Assembly (NCBI GenBank): GCA_029289015.1 | Contig: JARFUL010000043.1 | Coordinates: 1-7,371, forward strand | Source of the DNA: Syntrophobacteria bacterium | GTDB lineage: Bacteria > Desulfobacterota > Syntrophobacteria > JARFUL01 | DNA length: 7,371 nucleotides | Direction: 5' to 3' | In this document: piece after piece, positions 1-5,530 of the stretch | How the letters are laid out: each line of letters starts with the position of its first letter | How positions within the stretch are numbered: the stretch's first letter is position 1 | Made by a program: the position numbers and the translations under genes | Notes under the pieces: model-generated | Databases searched by the model: none | What the model was told of the DNA's origin: nothing | The model's input: only the letters and a program-made list of their open reading frames with translations

Positions 1-54
1 GTTGAGATTGGGATACACGCGGGCAAGATGCCCATACTGGTTCCGCGCCTGTGA
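1..54 (+). CDS. possible C-terminal end of an unidentified protein (5' end outside window)
   Basis: Frame 1 is open from the window edge to a TGA at 52-54 and encodes 17 residues ending in AGKMPILVPRL. Third codon positions are about 70% G/C and second positions are low in G/C, which fits coding DNA here. The G-K-x-P-I-x-V-P-R pattern faintly recalls the nucleotide-sugar binding end of MurG/PssE-like GT-B glycosyltransferases, but those proteins usually continue well beyond this point. The resemblance is therefore only a hint. The stop lies 35 bp from the convergent stop of the membrane protein gene. With so few codons visible, and other frames also open, this could be non-coding. Confidence 0.25.
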   Translation, partial: VEIGIHAGKMPILVPRL

Positions 55-89
55 GGGGCATGAACGAGGATGAAGCCCCAGGGCTCAAG

Positions 90-1160
90 CTATATCCCGA
101 ACAAAAGCACGTATGCGGCCACCACAACGATGAGGCTCACCACCCGCAAAGACTGGCTCAGCACGATTAAGAGCACCCCGAGCCTCGGGGTGTATATCCC
201 CAGGTAGTAGGGAAGCTGGTGCCGGACCGCTCTCAGGGGCGCGGCCAGCACGTTTCCCAGGATCAGGGCCACCACGGTCTGGGGTATGGTGATAGCGCCC
301 TGCTCCAGGAGCGCGCCCGCCGCGGCAAACCCGGAGGTGAACTCCGCGGCCACCCCCACCATCACCACCCCCATGGACTCCACCGGCAAAAAGCTCCCCG
401 CGACGGTGCCCGAAAGACTATTCCTCAGCCACCCAAAGAGTCCCACCTGCGCGGCCAGGGTGACCCCGAGGTAGACCGGCACTATGTACACGAGCATTCC
501 CGAGATTCTCTCTAGGAACTTGTCCCAGGTCTCTAGAAGTATCTCCTTCATGGGCCGCTTTTGCGCTTTATGGGCCGCGTCCTCCACCTTGCAGCACGGC
601 AGGAGCAGCCGGGACGCGGTGAGCACCCCGAAGGTGCGCAGGAGCGCGGCAAAGAGGGTAAGGGCCATGTAGACGAGGCCCGCCGCGCCCGCGAGGGGCA
701 CCACGATAAAGAGGGTGGTGGGGAAGTGGACGAAGTATATGGGGAGCGCCATGGTGAGGTTGGTGAGCACCAGCTCCCTCAGGGTGAGGCTCCCTTCCCT
801 GTGGTAGTTCATGAGCATGGACTGGGCCGCGATGGAGGACGCGAATCCGGTGGTGAAGACCGCGCCGGATGCGTCGGTGAGGTGCGCGTACCGCATGAGC
901 GGGCTCACCAGCCTGGCCAGCTTCTCGGTCCACCCCGAGGCCTCGATGAGCTGGCCCACGAAGAGCCCCACGGAGACAAGGAGCGTCATGCGCAAAAGGG
1001 GAAAGAGGACCTTGCGCCAGAGCTTGTGCGCGTCGGTGAAGAGCGCGGTGCCCCTGGGCCCGGACGCGACCGCGAGAACCCCGACGAGGAGCATGAGCAC
1101 CGCGAAGATGATCACCCGCTTTGCCCTTTTCGGCGCGCCTTCTCTCAGCTCTCTTTCCAC
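90..1160 (-). CDS. GATE/nucleoside-recognition domain multi-pass inner-membrane protein
   Basis: A 356-residue integral membrane protein. It has a basic N-terminus (KRAKR, residues 11-15) and hydrophobic segments at about 15-33, 55-72, 98-115, 130-178, 218-240, 258-285, 290-308 and 326-354. Two similar halves are visible: a segment with a G-W turn (about 50-90 and 210-248), then a small-residue-rich helix pair (about 98-140 and 262-308). This is the duplicated GATE (nucleoside recognition) layout of SpmA/SpmB- and YjiH-like proteins, whose substrates are mostly unproven. The central loop carries a Cys-Cys pair (189-190) followed by charged residues. The C-terminal part has a conserved-looking RAVRHQLPYYLGIY stretch (310-323) before the last helix. 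The start is GTG at 1160, the only usable start in the open frame, with only a weak ribosome binding site. Transcription probably comes from the promoter at 1221-1249. The transported or sensed molecule is unknown. Confidence 0.8.
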   Translation of the reverse strand: MERELREGAPKRAKRVIIFAVLMLLVGVLAVASGPRGTALFTDAHKLWRKVLFPLLRMTLLVSVGLFVGQLIEASGWTEKLARLVSPLMRYAHLTDASGAVFTTGFASSIAAQSMLMNYHREGSLTLRELVLTNLTMALPIYFVHFPTTLFIVVPLAGAAGLVYMALTLFAALLRTFGVLTASRLLLPCCKVEDAAHKAQKRPMKEILLETWDKFLERISGMLVYIVPVYLGVTLAAQVGLFGWLRNSLSGTVAGSFLPVESMGVVMVGVAAEFTSGFAAAGALLEQGAITIPQTVVALILGNVLAAPLRAVRHQLPYYLGIYTPRLGVLLIVLSQSLRVVSLIVVVAAYVLLFGI

Positions 1161-1176
1161 TGCACCATGCTTTCCA

Positions 1177-1229
1177 GGGTAAAATGACGCGCAGAGCCCC
1201 CGGGCCCTGCCACCTTCATCATTTTACCC
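1177..1229. repeat. 11-bp perfect inverted repeat with nested hairpin in the divergent spacer
   Basis: GGGTAAAATGA at 1177-1187 is repeated as its exact reverse complement at 1219-1229. Three more base pairs (1174-1176 with 1232-1234) follow after a 2-nt bulge. The arm centres are 42 bp apart, close to four helical turns, so proteins bound to both arms would lie on one DNA face. Nested inside is a second imperfect inverted repeat (1191-1210: GCAG-a-GCCC / GGGC-c-CTGC). The right arm contains the -10 box of the membrane protein promoter. This position suits an operator, though an extruded cruciform or a relic of a small mobile repeat is possible. Confidence 0.6.
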
Positions 1230-1249
1230 GCTGGGGGTCCGGCTAGCAA
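1221..1249 (-). promoter_or_regulatory. sigma70-like promoter for the GATE membrane protein gene
   Basis: On the minus strand, TTGCTA (1249-1244, 4 of 6 to consensus) is followed after exactly 17 bp by TAAAAT (1226-1221, 5 of 6). The expected start of transcription is near 1214, giving a leader of about 54 nt that holds the inner GC-rich hairpin (1191-1210). The -10 box is part of the inverted-repeat arm at 1219-1229, so a protein bound there would block or alter initiation. Confidence 0.5.
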
Positions 1250-1391
1250 TGCAAGAGGATTGTGGCCCGGAAAGTGCGTATTGAATCGTTAGATGTGGAC
1301 ACCCGGGTAACCGGTTGATATGCTGGCCGATACTAGCAGCAGCGAAGACTGTCCAATACAAGACTCGGCGCGAGCCGGAAGGAGGGGCGGC

Positions 1392-1841
1392 ATGTCTGAG
1401 GGATTGGACGTTATTGTTGTGGACGACGAGCCTGAAGTTTGTGATCTGCTCAAAAGGATCATCAAGAGGTTCTATGTCTGGGGCGAGGTGATCTCCTTCA
1501 CCAACGTTGACGACGCGCTGGAATTCTGCCTGGCCCGGGACCTAAGGTTCGCGATCTTCGTGCTGGACGTGTTCCTCGGGGATACCAGCGGGTTCAGGTT
1601 TTTGGACACCATTGAGGAGAAGTTCCCCACCGCGCCCGAAGATACGATCATAATCACCGGCCATGCCAGCGACGACGTGGTGGACATGTGCGTGGCCTCG
1701 GACGTGAACTATCTCCTGGAGAAGCCGATCCGGCCCCATGCGCTCCAGCTTGCGGTGCGGGCCATAGTCTCTAAGTATATGAAATTCACCAAGAAGATCC
1801 TTGAGGACCCGTCTTTTGCCGAGTCGGTGGCAAGGGTTTGA
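1392..1841 (+). CDS. stand-alone response-regulator receiver (CheY-like) protein
   Basis: A 149-residue protein that is almost entirely one receiver (REC) domain, so it should take a phosphoryl group from a histidine kinase and act through protein contacts. The acidic pocket is D11-D12, the predicted phospho-acceptor is D59 (in VLDVFLG), the switch threonine is T89 (ITGHAS), the aromatic switch position is Y107, and the conserved lysine is K111 in EKP. After the last REC helix there are only about 25 residues and no DNA-binding or enzymatic output domain. ATG at 1392 is chosen because AAGGAGG (1379-1385) lies 6 nt upstream; an in-frame ATG at 1320 would add 24 low-complexity residues and lacks such a site. 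No partner kinase is in the window. The gene is divergent from the membrane protein gene and upstream of pgi, which has its own promoter. I found no convincing promoter for this gene. Confidence 0.88.
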   Translation: MSEGLDVIVVDDEPEVCDLLKRIIKRFYVWGEVISFTNVDDALEFCLARDLRFAIFVLDVFLGDTSGFRFLDTIEEKFPTAPEDTIIITGHASDDVVDMCVASDVNYLLEKPIRPHALQLAVRAIVSKYMKFTKKILEDPSFAESVARV

Positions 1842-1966
1842 CGCGCGGGTATTATCCCCCGGCCTCAGGACGCGGCGCGCGCGAAAAGCTTGCGCTTCTC
1901 AGGAATTTATTCTCCTAGATTCAATCAGACCCGAGAGCCCCGGGCCAGCTCGGCTGCGATATTATT

Positions 1967-1994
1967 TTGAAATTTGCCCCGGGCCGGGTAAGAT
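1967..1994 (+). promoter_or_regulatory. sigma70-like promoter upstream of pgi
   Basis: TTGAAA (1967-1972, 5 of 6 to the -35 consensus) is followed after 16 bp by TAAGAT (1989-1994, 4 of 6). Transcription would start near 2001, leaving a leader of about 38 nt before the pgi ATG. The -10 box sits in CGGGTAAGAT, nearly identical to CGGGTAAAAT at the divergent membrane-protein promoter. An A/T-rich patch (1960-1972) precedes it in otherwise GC-rich DNA. Confidence 0.45.
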
Positions 1995-2038
1995 ACACTT
2001 TTCAAAACGACCATAAGGGTAAGGAGGCGGCAAGAGAG

Positions 2039-3664
2039 ATGGCTGGTCCGGTTTTTAGTCAGGGATGGTTCTCGGGCGCGATAAAGATGCTCTACGAAAA
2101 GGACGCGTCCCTTTACTCGTCCGATGAGGAGGTAAAGGGGCTTGTGGCCGATAGATTAGGCTGGCTCGACGCGCCGGGCTTTGTGGCCGAAAACATAGCC
2201 AGGCTCAAGGAGTTTGGCGAGAAGGTCAGGGCCGCGGGCTTCGACACAGCCACCCTCCTGGGGATGGGCGGGTCGTCGCTGAGCTCCATAGTGTTCCTGG
2301 ACGCGTTCGGCCTCCGGGAAGGAGGCCCCCTCTTCAGGGTTCTAGACACCACCTCCCCACAGACGGTGGCCCAATATGCCGAAAGTGCGGGCAAGGGGCT
2401 CTTTTTGGTGGCCTCCAAGTCGGGCACCACGCTGGAGACCCTCACCCACTACCGCTTCTTTAAGGAGATGGCTTCCGAGGGGGCCAAGTTCGTCGCGATC
2501 ACGGACGAGGGCTCCTTCCTCCACCGGACCGCTGAGGAGGAGGGCTTCGTGGAGATCTTCCTGAACCCCCGGGACATAGGGGGAAGGTACTCGGGGCTCT
2601 CCCTCTTCGGCTTCGCGCCCGCGGCGCTCCTGGCCGGGGACATAACAAAGCTCGCCCAGGACGGCCAGGACATGGTGGAGCGGTGCCGCCAGCCCGACCC
2701 GGACGCCAACCCCGGCATGAAGCTGGCCCAGTTCATCGCGGACAACCTGGCTGAGAACAGGGACAAGCTCACCCTCATCACCGACCCCGGGCTGAGGAGC
2801 TTCGGGCTGTGGGTGGAGCAGCTCCTCGCGGAGTCTTTGGGCAAGGACTCAAAGGGGGTCATCCCCGTGGCCACCGAGCCCATGGGGCCGGTCTCCTCCT
2901 ACGGTGACGACAGGTTCTTCATCTTCATGGGGCTCGGCGGCGAGGAGCACCCCTGGGCCGGGTTCGCACAGGAGATGAGGGACGCGGGGTTCCCCATCCT
3001 CGTCGGGGCGCTGGGTGACGTGTACGACCTGGGCGGCGAGATGTTCACCTGGATGGTGGCCACCGCGCTCCTGGGCGCTCTCCTGGGGGTGAACCCCTTT
3101 GACGAACCCAATGTGGCCGAGTCCAAGGCCAACACCAACAAGGTCCTTGAAGACTTTGAAAAGACCGGTCTCCTCCCCCTGCCCGAGCCCGGGGAGGACG
3201 GCTTTATGGCGGTGTCCGCCAACCTGGGCGACCCGGCCGGCCTCGCGGAGCAGATGGAGGGGCTCCTCGCGGGCCTCGGGCCTGGCGGCTTTTTGGGCAC
3301 CCTGGCCTATCTGCCCTACTCCCCTGAGACGGACGCGTGGGCCGGCGAGTTCCGGGCCAAGGTGATGAACATGTCCAAGAGCGCCACCACCTTCGGCTAC
3401 GGCCCCAGGTATCTCCACTCCACGGGCCAGCTCTTCAAGGGCGGGCCCCAAAGAGGCTCCTTTTTGCTGCTCACCAGGGACGCGGAGGAGAAGATCGGGA
3501 TACCGGACGCGGGCTACGGGTTCAGGGAGCTCATCTGGGCCCAGGCCCTGGGCGACTTTACCGCGCTGGCGGACAGGAAAAGGCCCATCGTGCACCTCCA
3601 CCTGCCCAAGGACCACCTGCCGGTTCTGGGCATGCTCACCGGCATGCTGGAGAGGCTGACCTAA
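2039..3664 (+). CDS. pgi: glucose-6-phosphate isomerase, transaldolase-fusion type but stand-alone
   Basis: Predicted cytoplasmic isomerase interconverting glucose 6-phosphate and fructose 6-phosphate, 541 residues. Two SIS sugar-phosphate domains are recognisable. The first has GMGGSSLS (75-82), the phosphate loop SKSGTT (126-131) and the GGRYSGLS signature (181-188). The second has the ESLGK segment (265-269), with the likely catalytic glutamate E265, and NPFDEPNVAESK (352-363), matching the usual NPFDQP...K of Pgi with the catalytic lysine. Ordinary compact bacterial Pgi ends soon after that lysine. Here about 178 residues follow, including FGYGPRYLHSTGQLFKGGP (452-470), a pattern I recall from the Pgi half of bifunctional transaldolase-Pgi proteins. 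No transaldolase domain is present. The ATG at 2039 is chosen over an in-frame TTG at 1967, because the TTG coincides with the predicted -35 box and AAGGAGG (2021-2027) lies 11 nt before the ATG. Confidence 0.88.
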   Translation: MAGPVFSQGWFSGAIKMLYEKDASLYSSDEEVKGLVADRLGWLDAPGFVAENIARLKEFGEKVRAAGFDTATLLGMGGSSLSSIVFLDAFGLREGGPLFRVLDTTSPQTVAQYAESAGKGLFLVASKSGTTLETLTHYRFFKEMASEGAKFVAITDEGSFLHRTAEEEGFVEIFLNPRDIGGRYSGLSLFGFAPAALLAGDITKLAQDGQDMVERCRQPDPDANPGMKLAQFIADNLAENRDKLTLITDPGLRSFGLWVEQLLAESLGKDSKGVIPVATEPMGPVSSYGDDRFFIFMGLGGEEHPWAGFAQEMRDAGFPILVGALGDVYDLGGEMFTWMVATALLGALLGVNPFDEPNVAESKANTNKVLEDFEKTGLLPLPEPGEDGFMAVSANLGDPAGLAEQMEGLLAGLGPGGFLGTLAYLPYSPETDAWAGEFRAKVMNMSKSATTFGYGPRYLHSTGQLFKGGPQRGSFLLLTRDAEEKIGIPDAGYGFRELIWAQALGDFTALADRKRPIVHLHLPKDHLPVLGMLTGMLERLT

Positions 3665-3683
3665 GGGCCACATTGTGGCTTTT
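3663..3683 (+). terminator. short intrinsic terminator after pgi
   Basis: GCCAC (3667-3671) and GTGGC (3675-3679) form a hairpin with a 3-nt ATT loop, extendable by two G-U and two A-U pairs, and TTTT (3680-3683) follows. It begins inside the pgi stop codon (3662-3664). The stem and T-run are short, so termination may be partial or may need the second hairpin downstream. Confidence 0.4.
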
Positions 3684-3687
3684 CTGA

Positions 3688-3705
3688 TCCTGCCTCACGG
3701 CAGGA
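3688..3705. other. perfect 7-bp stem-loop in the convergent intergenic gap
   Basis: TCCTGCC (3688-3694) pairs with GGCAGGA (3699-3705) around a TCAC loop. Neither strand shows a T-run directly after it, so it is not a textbook terminator, but it lies between two converging transcripts and could trap or stabilise 3' ends. GCCACA (3667-3672) could alternatively pair with TGTGGC (3709-3714), enclosing this stem and competing with the first hairpin. Confidence 0.4.
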
Positions 3706-3731
3706 CGCTGTGGCTGTTACATTCGCAGGCG

Positions 3732-3788
3732 CTACATCTTGGGGAACAGAAGATCAAAGACCGGGCGGCTCTTGAACGGCTGCCTCAT
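3732..3788 (-). CDS. possible 18-residue small ORF overlapping the glycosyltransferase stop
   Basis: The minus strand reads ATGA at 3788-3785: the TGA ends the glycosyltransferase and the ATG opens an 18-codon ORF ([18 protein letters not shown]) ending in TAG at 3734-3732. Third codon positions are 15 of 18 G/C and second positions only 6 of 18, the pattern of the real genes here. GAGAAGG about 6 nt upstream could serve as a ribosome binding site. ATGA overlaps are typical of translational coupling. It could equally be the former C-terminus of the glycosyltransferase after a one-base shift, or chance. I do not recognise the peptide. Confidence 0.25.
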   Translation of the reverse strand: MRQPFKSRPVFDLLFPKM

Positions 3789-4543
3789 TCCAGCCTTCTC
3801 CCCTTGGGGTCGAATATCCTGTAATTCGCGATTCCCAAAGACTGGAGCATGAACTTACAGGACACGGCCAGGACCCCGAACCCGTACTTCACGGACCTTA
3901 TAAAGTTTATGGAGGACGCGTCCTTGAAGTAGCGGGTGGGGCAGGATATCTCCCCTATCTTGAACCCGAAGTGCGCGGCCTGGGCCAGGATCTCGTTGTC
4001 GAACACGAAGTCGTCGGAGTTCTCCGCAAGGGGCAGGGTTTCGAGCACCTCGCGGCTGAAGGCCCTGAACCCGGTGTGGAACTCGCTCAGCTTGGTGCGG
4101 AGCATCAGGTTCTCGAACGCGGTGAGGAACCTGTTGGCCACGTACTTGTAGAGCGGCATGCCGCCCCTGAGCGCGTCGCGGCCCAGGATGCGCGAGCCCA
4201 GAATCACGTCGTAGTGGCCCGACACGATCATCGCGGCCATGGCTGTCACCAGCCTGGGGGAATACTGGTAGTCCGGGTGGACCATGACCACGATGTCCGC
4301 ACCCTCGCCAAGGGCCAGCCCATAGCAGGTCTTCTGGTTCGCGCCGTAGCCCTTGTTCTGCTCGTGGACCACGGTCTTGAGCCCTATGCTCCTGGCCAGC
4401 TCAACGGTCTTGTCCACCGAGTAGTCGTCAACCAGGATAACCTCGTCCACCACGTCCCTGGGGAGCTCCTCAACCGTGGCCGCGAGGGTCTTCTCCGCGT
4501 TGTACGCGGGCAGGACCACCACCACCTTCTTTCCCTCAATCAC
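3785..4543 (-). CDS. family 2 glycosyltransferase, polyprenyl-phosphate sugar synthase-like
   Basis: A 252-residue GT-A fold glycosyltransferase of the dolichol/polyprenyl-phosphate mannose synthase-like group. It probably moves a sugar from a nucleotide sugar to a lipid phosphate or glycan acceptor at the cytoplasmic membrane face; donor and acceptor cannot be read from sequence. Visible motifs are LPAYNAEKT (11-19), the nucleotide-binding VDD (38-40), NKGYGANQ (63-70), the metal-site HPDYQY (89-94, with D91 kept and His where many relatives have Asp), GSR (116-118), HTGFRA (156-161), DNE (182-184) and RYF (204-206). There is no clear transmembrane helix; about 218-243 is mildly hydrophobic and may be a peripheral membrane contact. 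The GTG start at 4543 is supported by AGGAGGT (4560-4554) 10 nt upstream, inside the end of the aldolase gene. Third gene of the minus-strand operon, 3 nt after the aldolase stop. A role in cell-surface glycan synthesis is inferred from family only. Confidence 0.88.
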   Translation of the reverse strand: MIEGKKVVVVLPAYNAEKTLAATVEELPRDVVDEVILVDDYSVDKTVELARSIGLKTVVHEQNKGYGANQKTCYGLALGEGADIVVMVHPDYQYSPRLVTAMAAMIVSGHYDVILGSRILGRDALRGGMPLYKYVANRFLTAFENLMLRTKLSEFHTGFRAFSREVLETLPLAENSDDFVFDNEILAQAAHFGFKIGEISCPTRYFKDASSINFIRSVKYGFGVLAVSCKFMLQSLGIANYRIFDPKGRRLE

Positions 4544-4546
4544 CGC

Positions 4547-5527
4547 TCAGCCGACCTCCTGGGCCCGGCCCGAAGAGCCGAGAACCTCGGTGTTCTTGTC
4601 CATGACCAGCGCCTTGACCGTCTCCATCGCGGCCCCGAGGTACTTCCTGGGGTCAAAGACCCCGGGCTCCTCGGTGAAGCTCCTGCGGAGAGCCGCGGTA
4701 AACGCGAGCCTCCCGTCGGAGTCGATGTTAACCTTGCAGACCGCGCCCGAAACGGCCCTTCTGATCTGGTCCTCGGGGATGCCTATGGCCTCCTTGAGCG
4801 AGCCGCCGAGCCGGTTTATCTCCTCAACGTACTCCCTGGGCACACTGGACGCGCCGTGGAGCACCACGGGAAGGTCCGGCATTCTCTTGGCCACGTCTTC
4901 CAGGATGTCTAACCTGAGCTGGGGCTTCTGGCCCGGCTTGAACTTGTATGCGCCGTGGGAGGTGCCGATGGAGATCGCGAGGGAGTCCACCCCTGTGAGA
5001 CGGACGAACTCCTCGGCCTCCTCCGGGTCGGTGTAGTGGGAGAGTTCATGGGAGACCTCGTCCTCCACCCCGGCCAGGACCCCGAGCTCCCCCTCCACGG
5101 TCACGTCGAGCGGGTGCGCGTAGTCCACCACCTTTTTGGTGAGCGCGATGTTCTCCTCGAAGGGCAGAGCGGAGCCGTCGATCATCACCGAGGAGAACCC
5201 GTCGTCTATGCACTCCTTGGCCAGCACGAAGGTCGCGCCGTGGTCCAGGTGCAGGGCAATGGGCACGGGCCCGGCCTCGTGGCTCGCGGCCAGCTCCACC
5301 GCGGCCTGGGCCAGGTGCCTGACAAAGGGCGCGCCCGCGTACTTCCGCGCGGAGGAGCTCACCTGGAGGATCACCGGGGAGCGGGTCTCCAGGCAGCCCA
5401 GCACAATGGCTCTCAGCTGCTCTAAGTTGTTGAAGTTGTACGCGGGCACAGCCCAGCCCCCCCTGAGCGCGGCTGCAAACATCTTTTTGGTGTTCACCAA
5501 CCCCAAGTCCCCGTACCTGATACCCAT
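4547..5527 (-). CDS. fba: class II (zinc) fructose-bisphosphate aldolase
   Basis: A 326-residue metal-dependent aldolase that cleaves fructose 1,6-bisphosphate to dihydroxyacetone phosphate and glyceraldehyde 3-phosphate, and works in reverse in gluconeogenesis. The TIM-barrel motifs are in order: PAYNFNN (28-34), LHLDHG (92-97, catalytic D95 and zinc ligand H96), VEGELG (144-149), GTSHGAYKF (188-196, zinc ligand H191), LHGASSVP (223-230, zinc ligand H224) and NIDSD (267-271, the NIDTD phosphate-binding motif with Ser for Thr). Length and motifs also fit the related tagatose-bisphosphate aldolases (KbaY/GatY), but with no galactitol or N-acetylgalactosamine genes nearby fructose-bisphosphate is the better guess. 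The ATG at 5527 is fixed by AAGGAGGT (5542-5535), 7 nt upstream and within the last codons of the ABC-F gene, whose stop is 3 nt away. This indicates co-transcription and probably coupled translation. Confidence 0.93.
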   Translation of the reverse strand: MGIRYGDLGLVNTKKMFAAALRGGWAVPAYNFNNLEQLRAIVLGCLETRSPVILQVSSSARKYAGAPFVRHLAQAAVELAASHEAGPVPIALHLDHGATFVLAKECIDDGFSSVMIDGSALPFEENIALTKKVVDYAHPLDVTVEGELGVLAGVEDEVSHELSHYTDPEEAEEFVRLTGVDSLAISIGTSHGAYKFKPGQKPQLRLDILEDVAKRMPDLPVVLHGASSVPREYVEEINRLGGSLKEAIGIPEDQIRRAVSGAVCKVNIDSDGRLAFTAALRRSFTEEPGVFDPRKYLGAAMETVKALVMDKNTEVLGSSGRAQEVG

Positions 5528-5530
5528 GAC

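Noticed and set aside
74..85. AGCCC/GGGCT hairpin between the left-edge ORF and the membrane protein stop as a terminator.
   Set aside because: The loop is only 2 nt unless a pair is opened and there is no T-run on either side.
561..1187. Long plus-strand open frames opposite the membrane protein, the aldolase and pgi, such as 561-1187, 3971-4912 and minus-strand 2849-3673.
   Set aside because: They are antisense or out-of-frame shadows of well-supported genes in GC-rich DNA, with low-complexity His/Arg/Gly/Glu-rich translations and no motifs.
1145..1222. A 25-codon minus-strand ORF (ATG at 1222) overlapping the start of the membrane protein gene, a possible leader peptide.
   Set aside because: Its first codons lie within or beside the predicted -10 box, so the promoter at 1221-1249 would not transcribe its start, and no ribosome binding site precedes it.
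1281..1320. TTGAAT and nearby A/T-rich hexamers as a promoter for the receiver gene; also GG/GC pairs near 1325-1337 as a sigma54 site.
   Set aside because: No acceptable -10 box at 16-18 bp from TTGAAT, and the GG-GC spacing is 9 rather than 10 bp.
1931..1953. CCGAG/CTCGG hairpin as a terminator for the receiver gene.
   Set aside because: The stem is interrupted, the loop is large and the T-rich stretch starts several bases later and overlaps the pgi promoter region.
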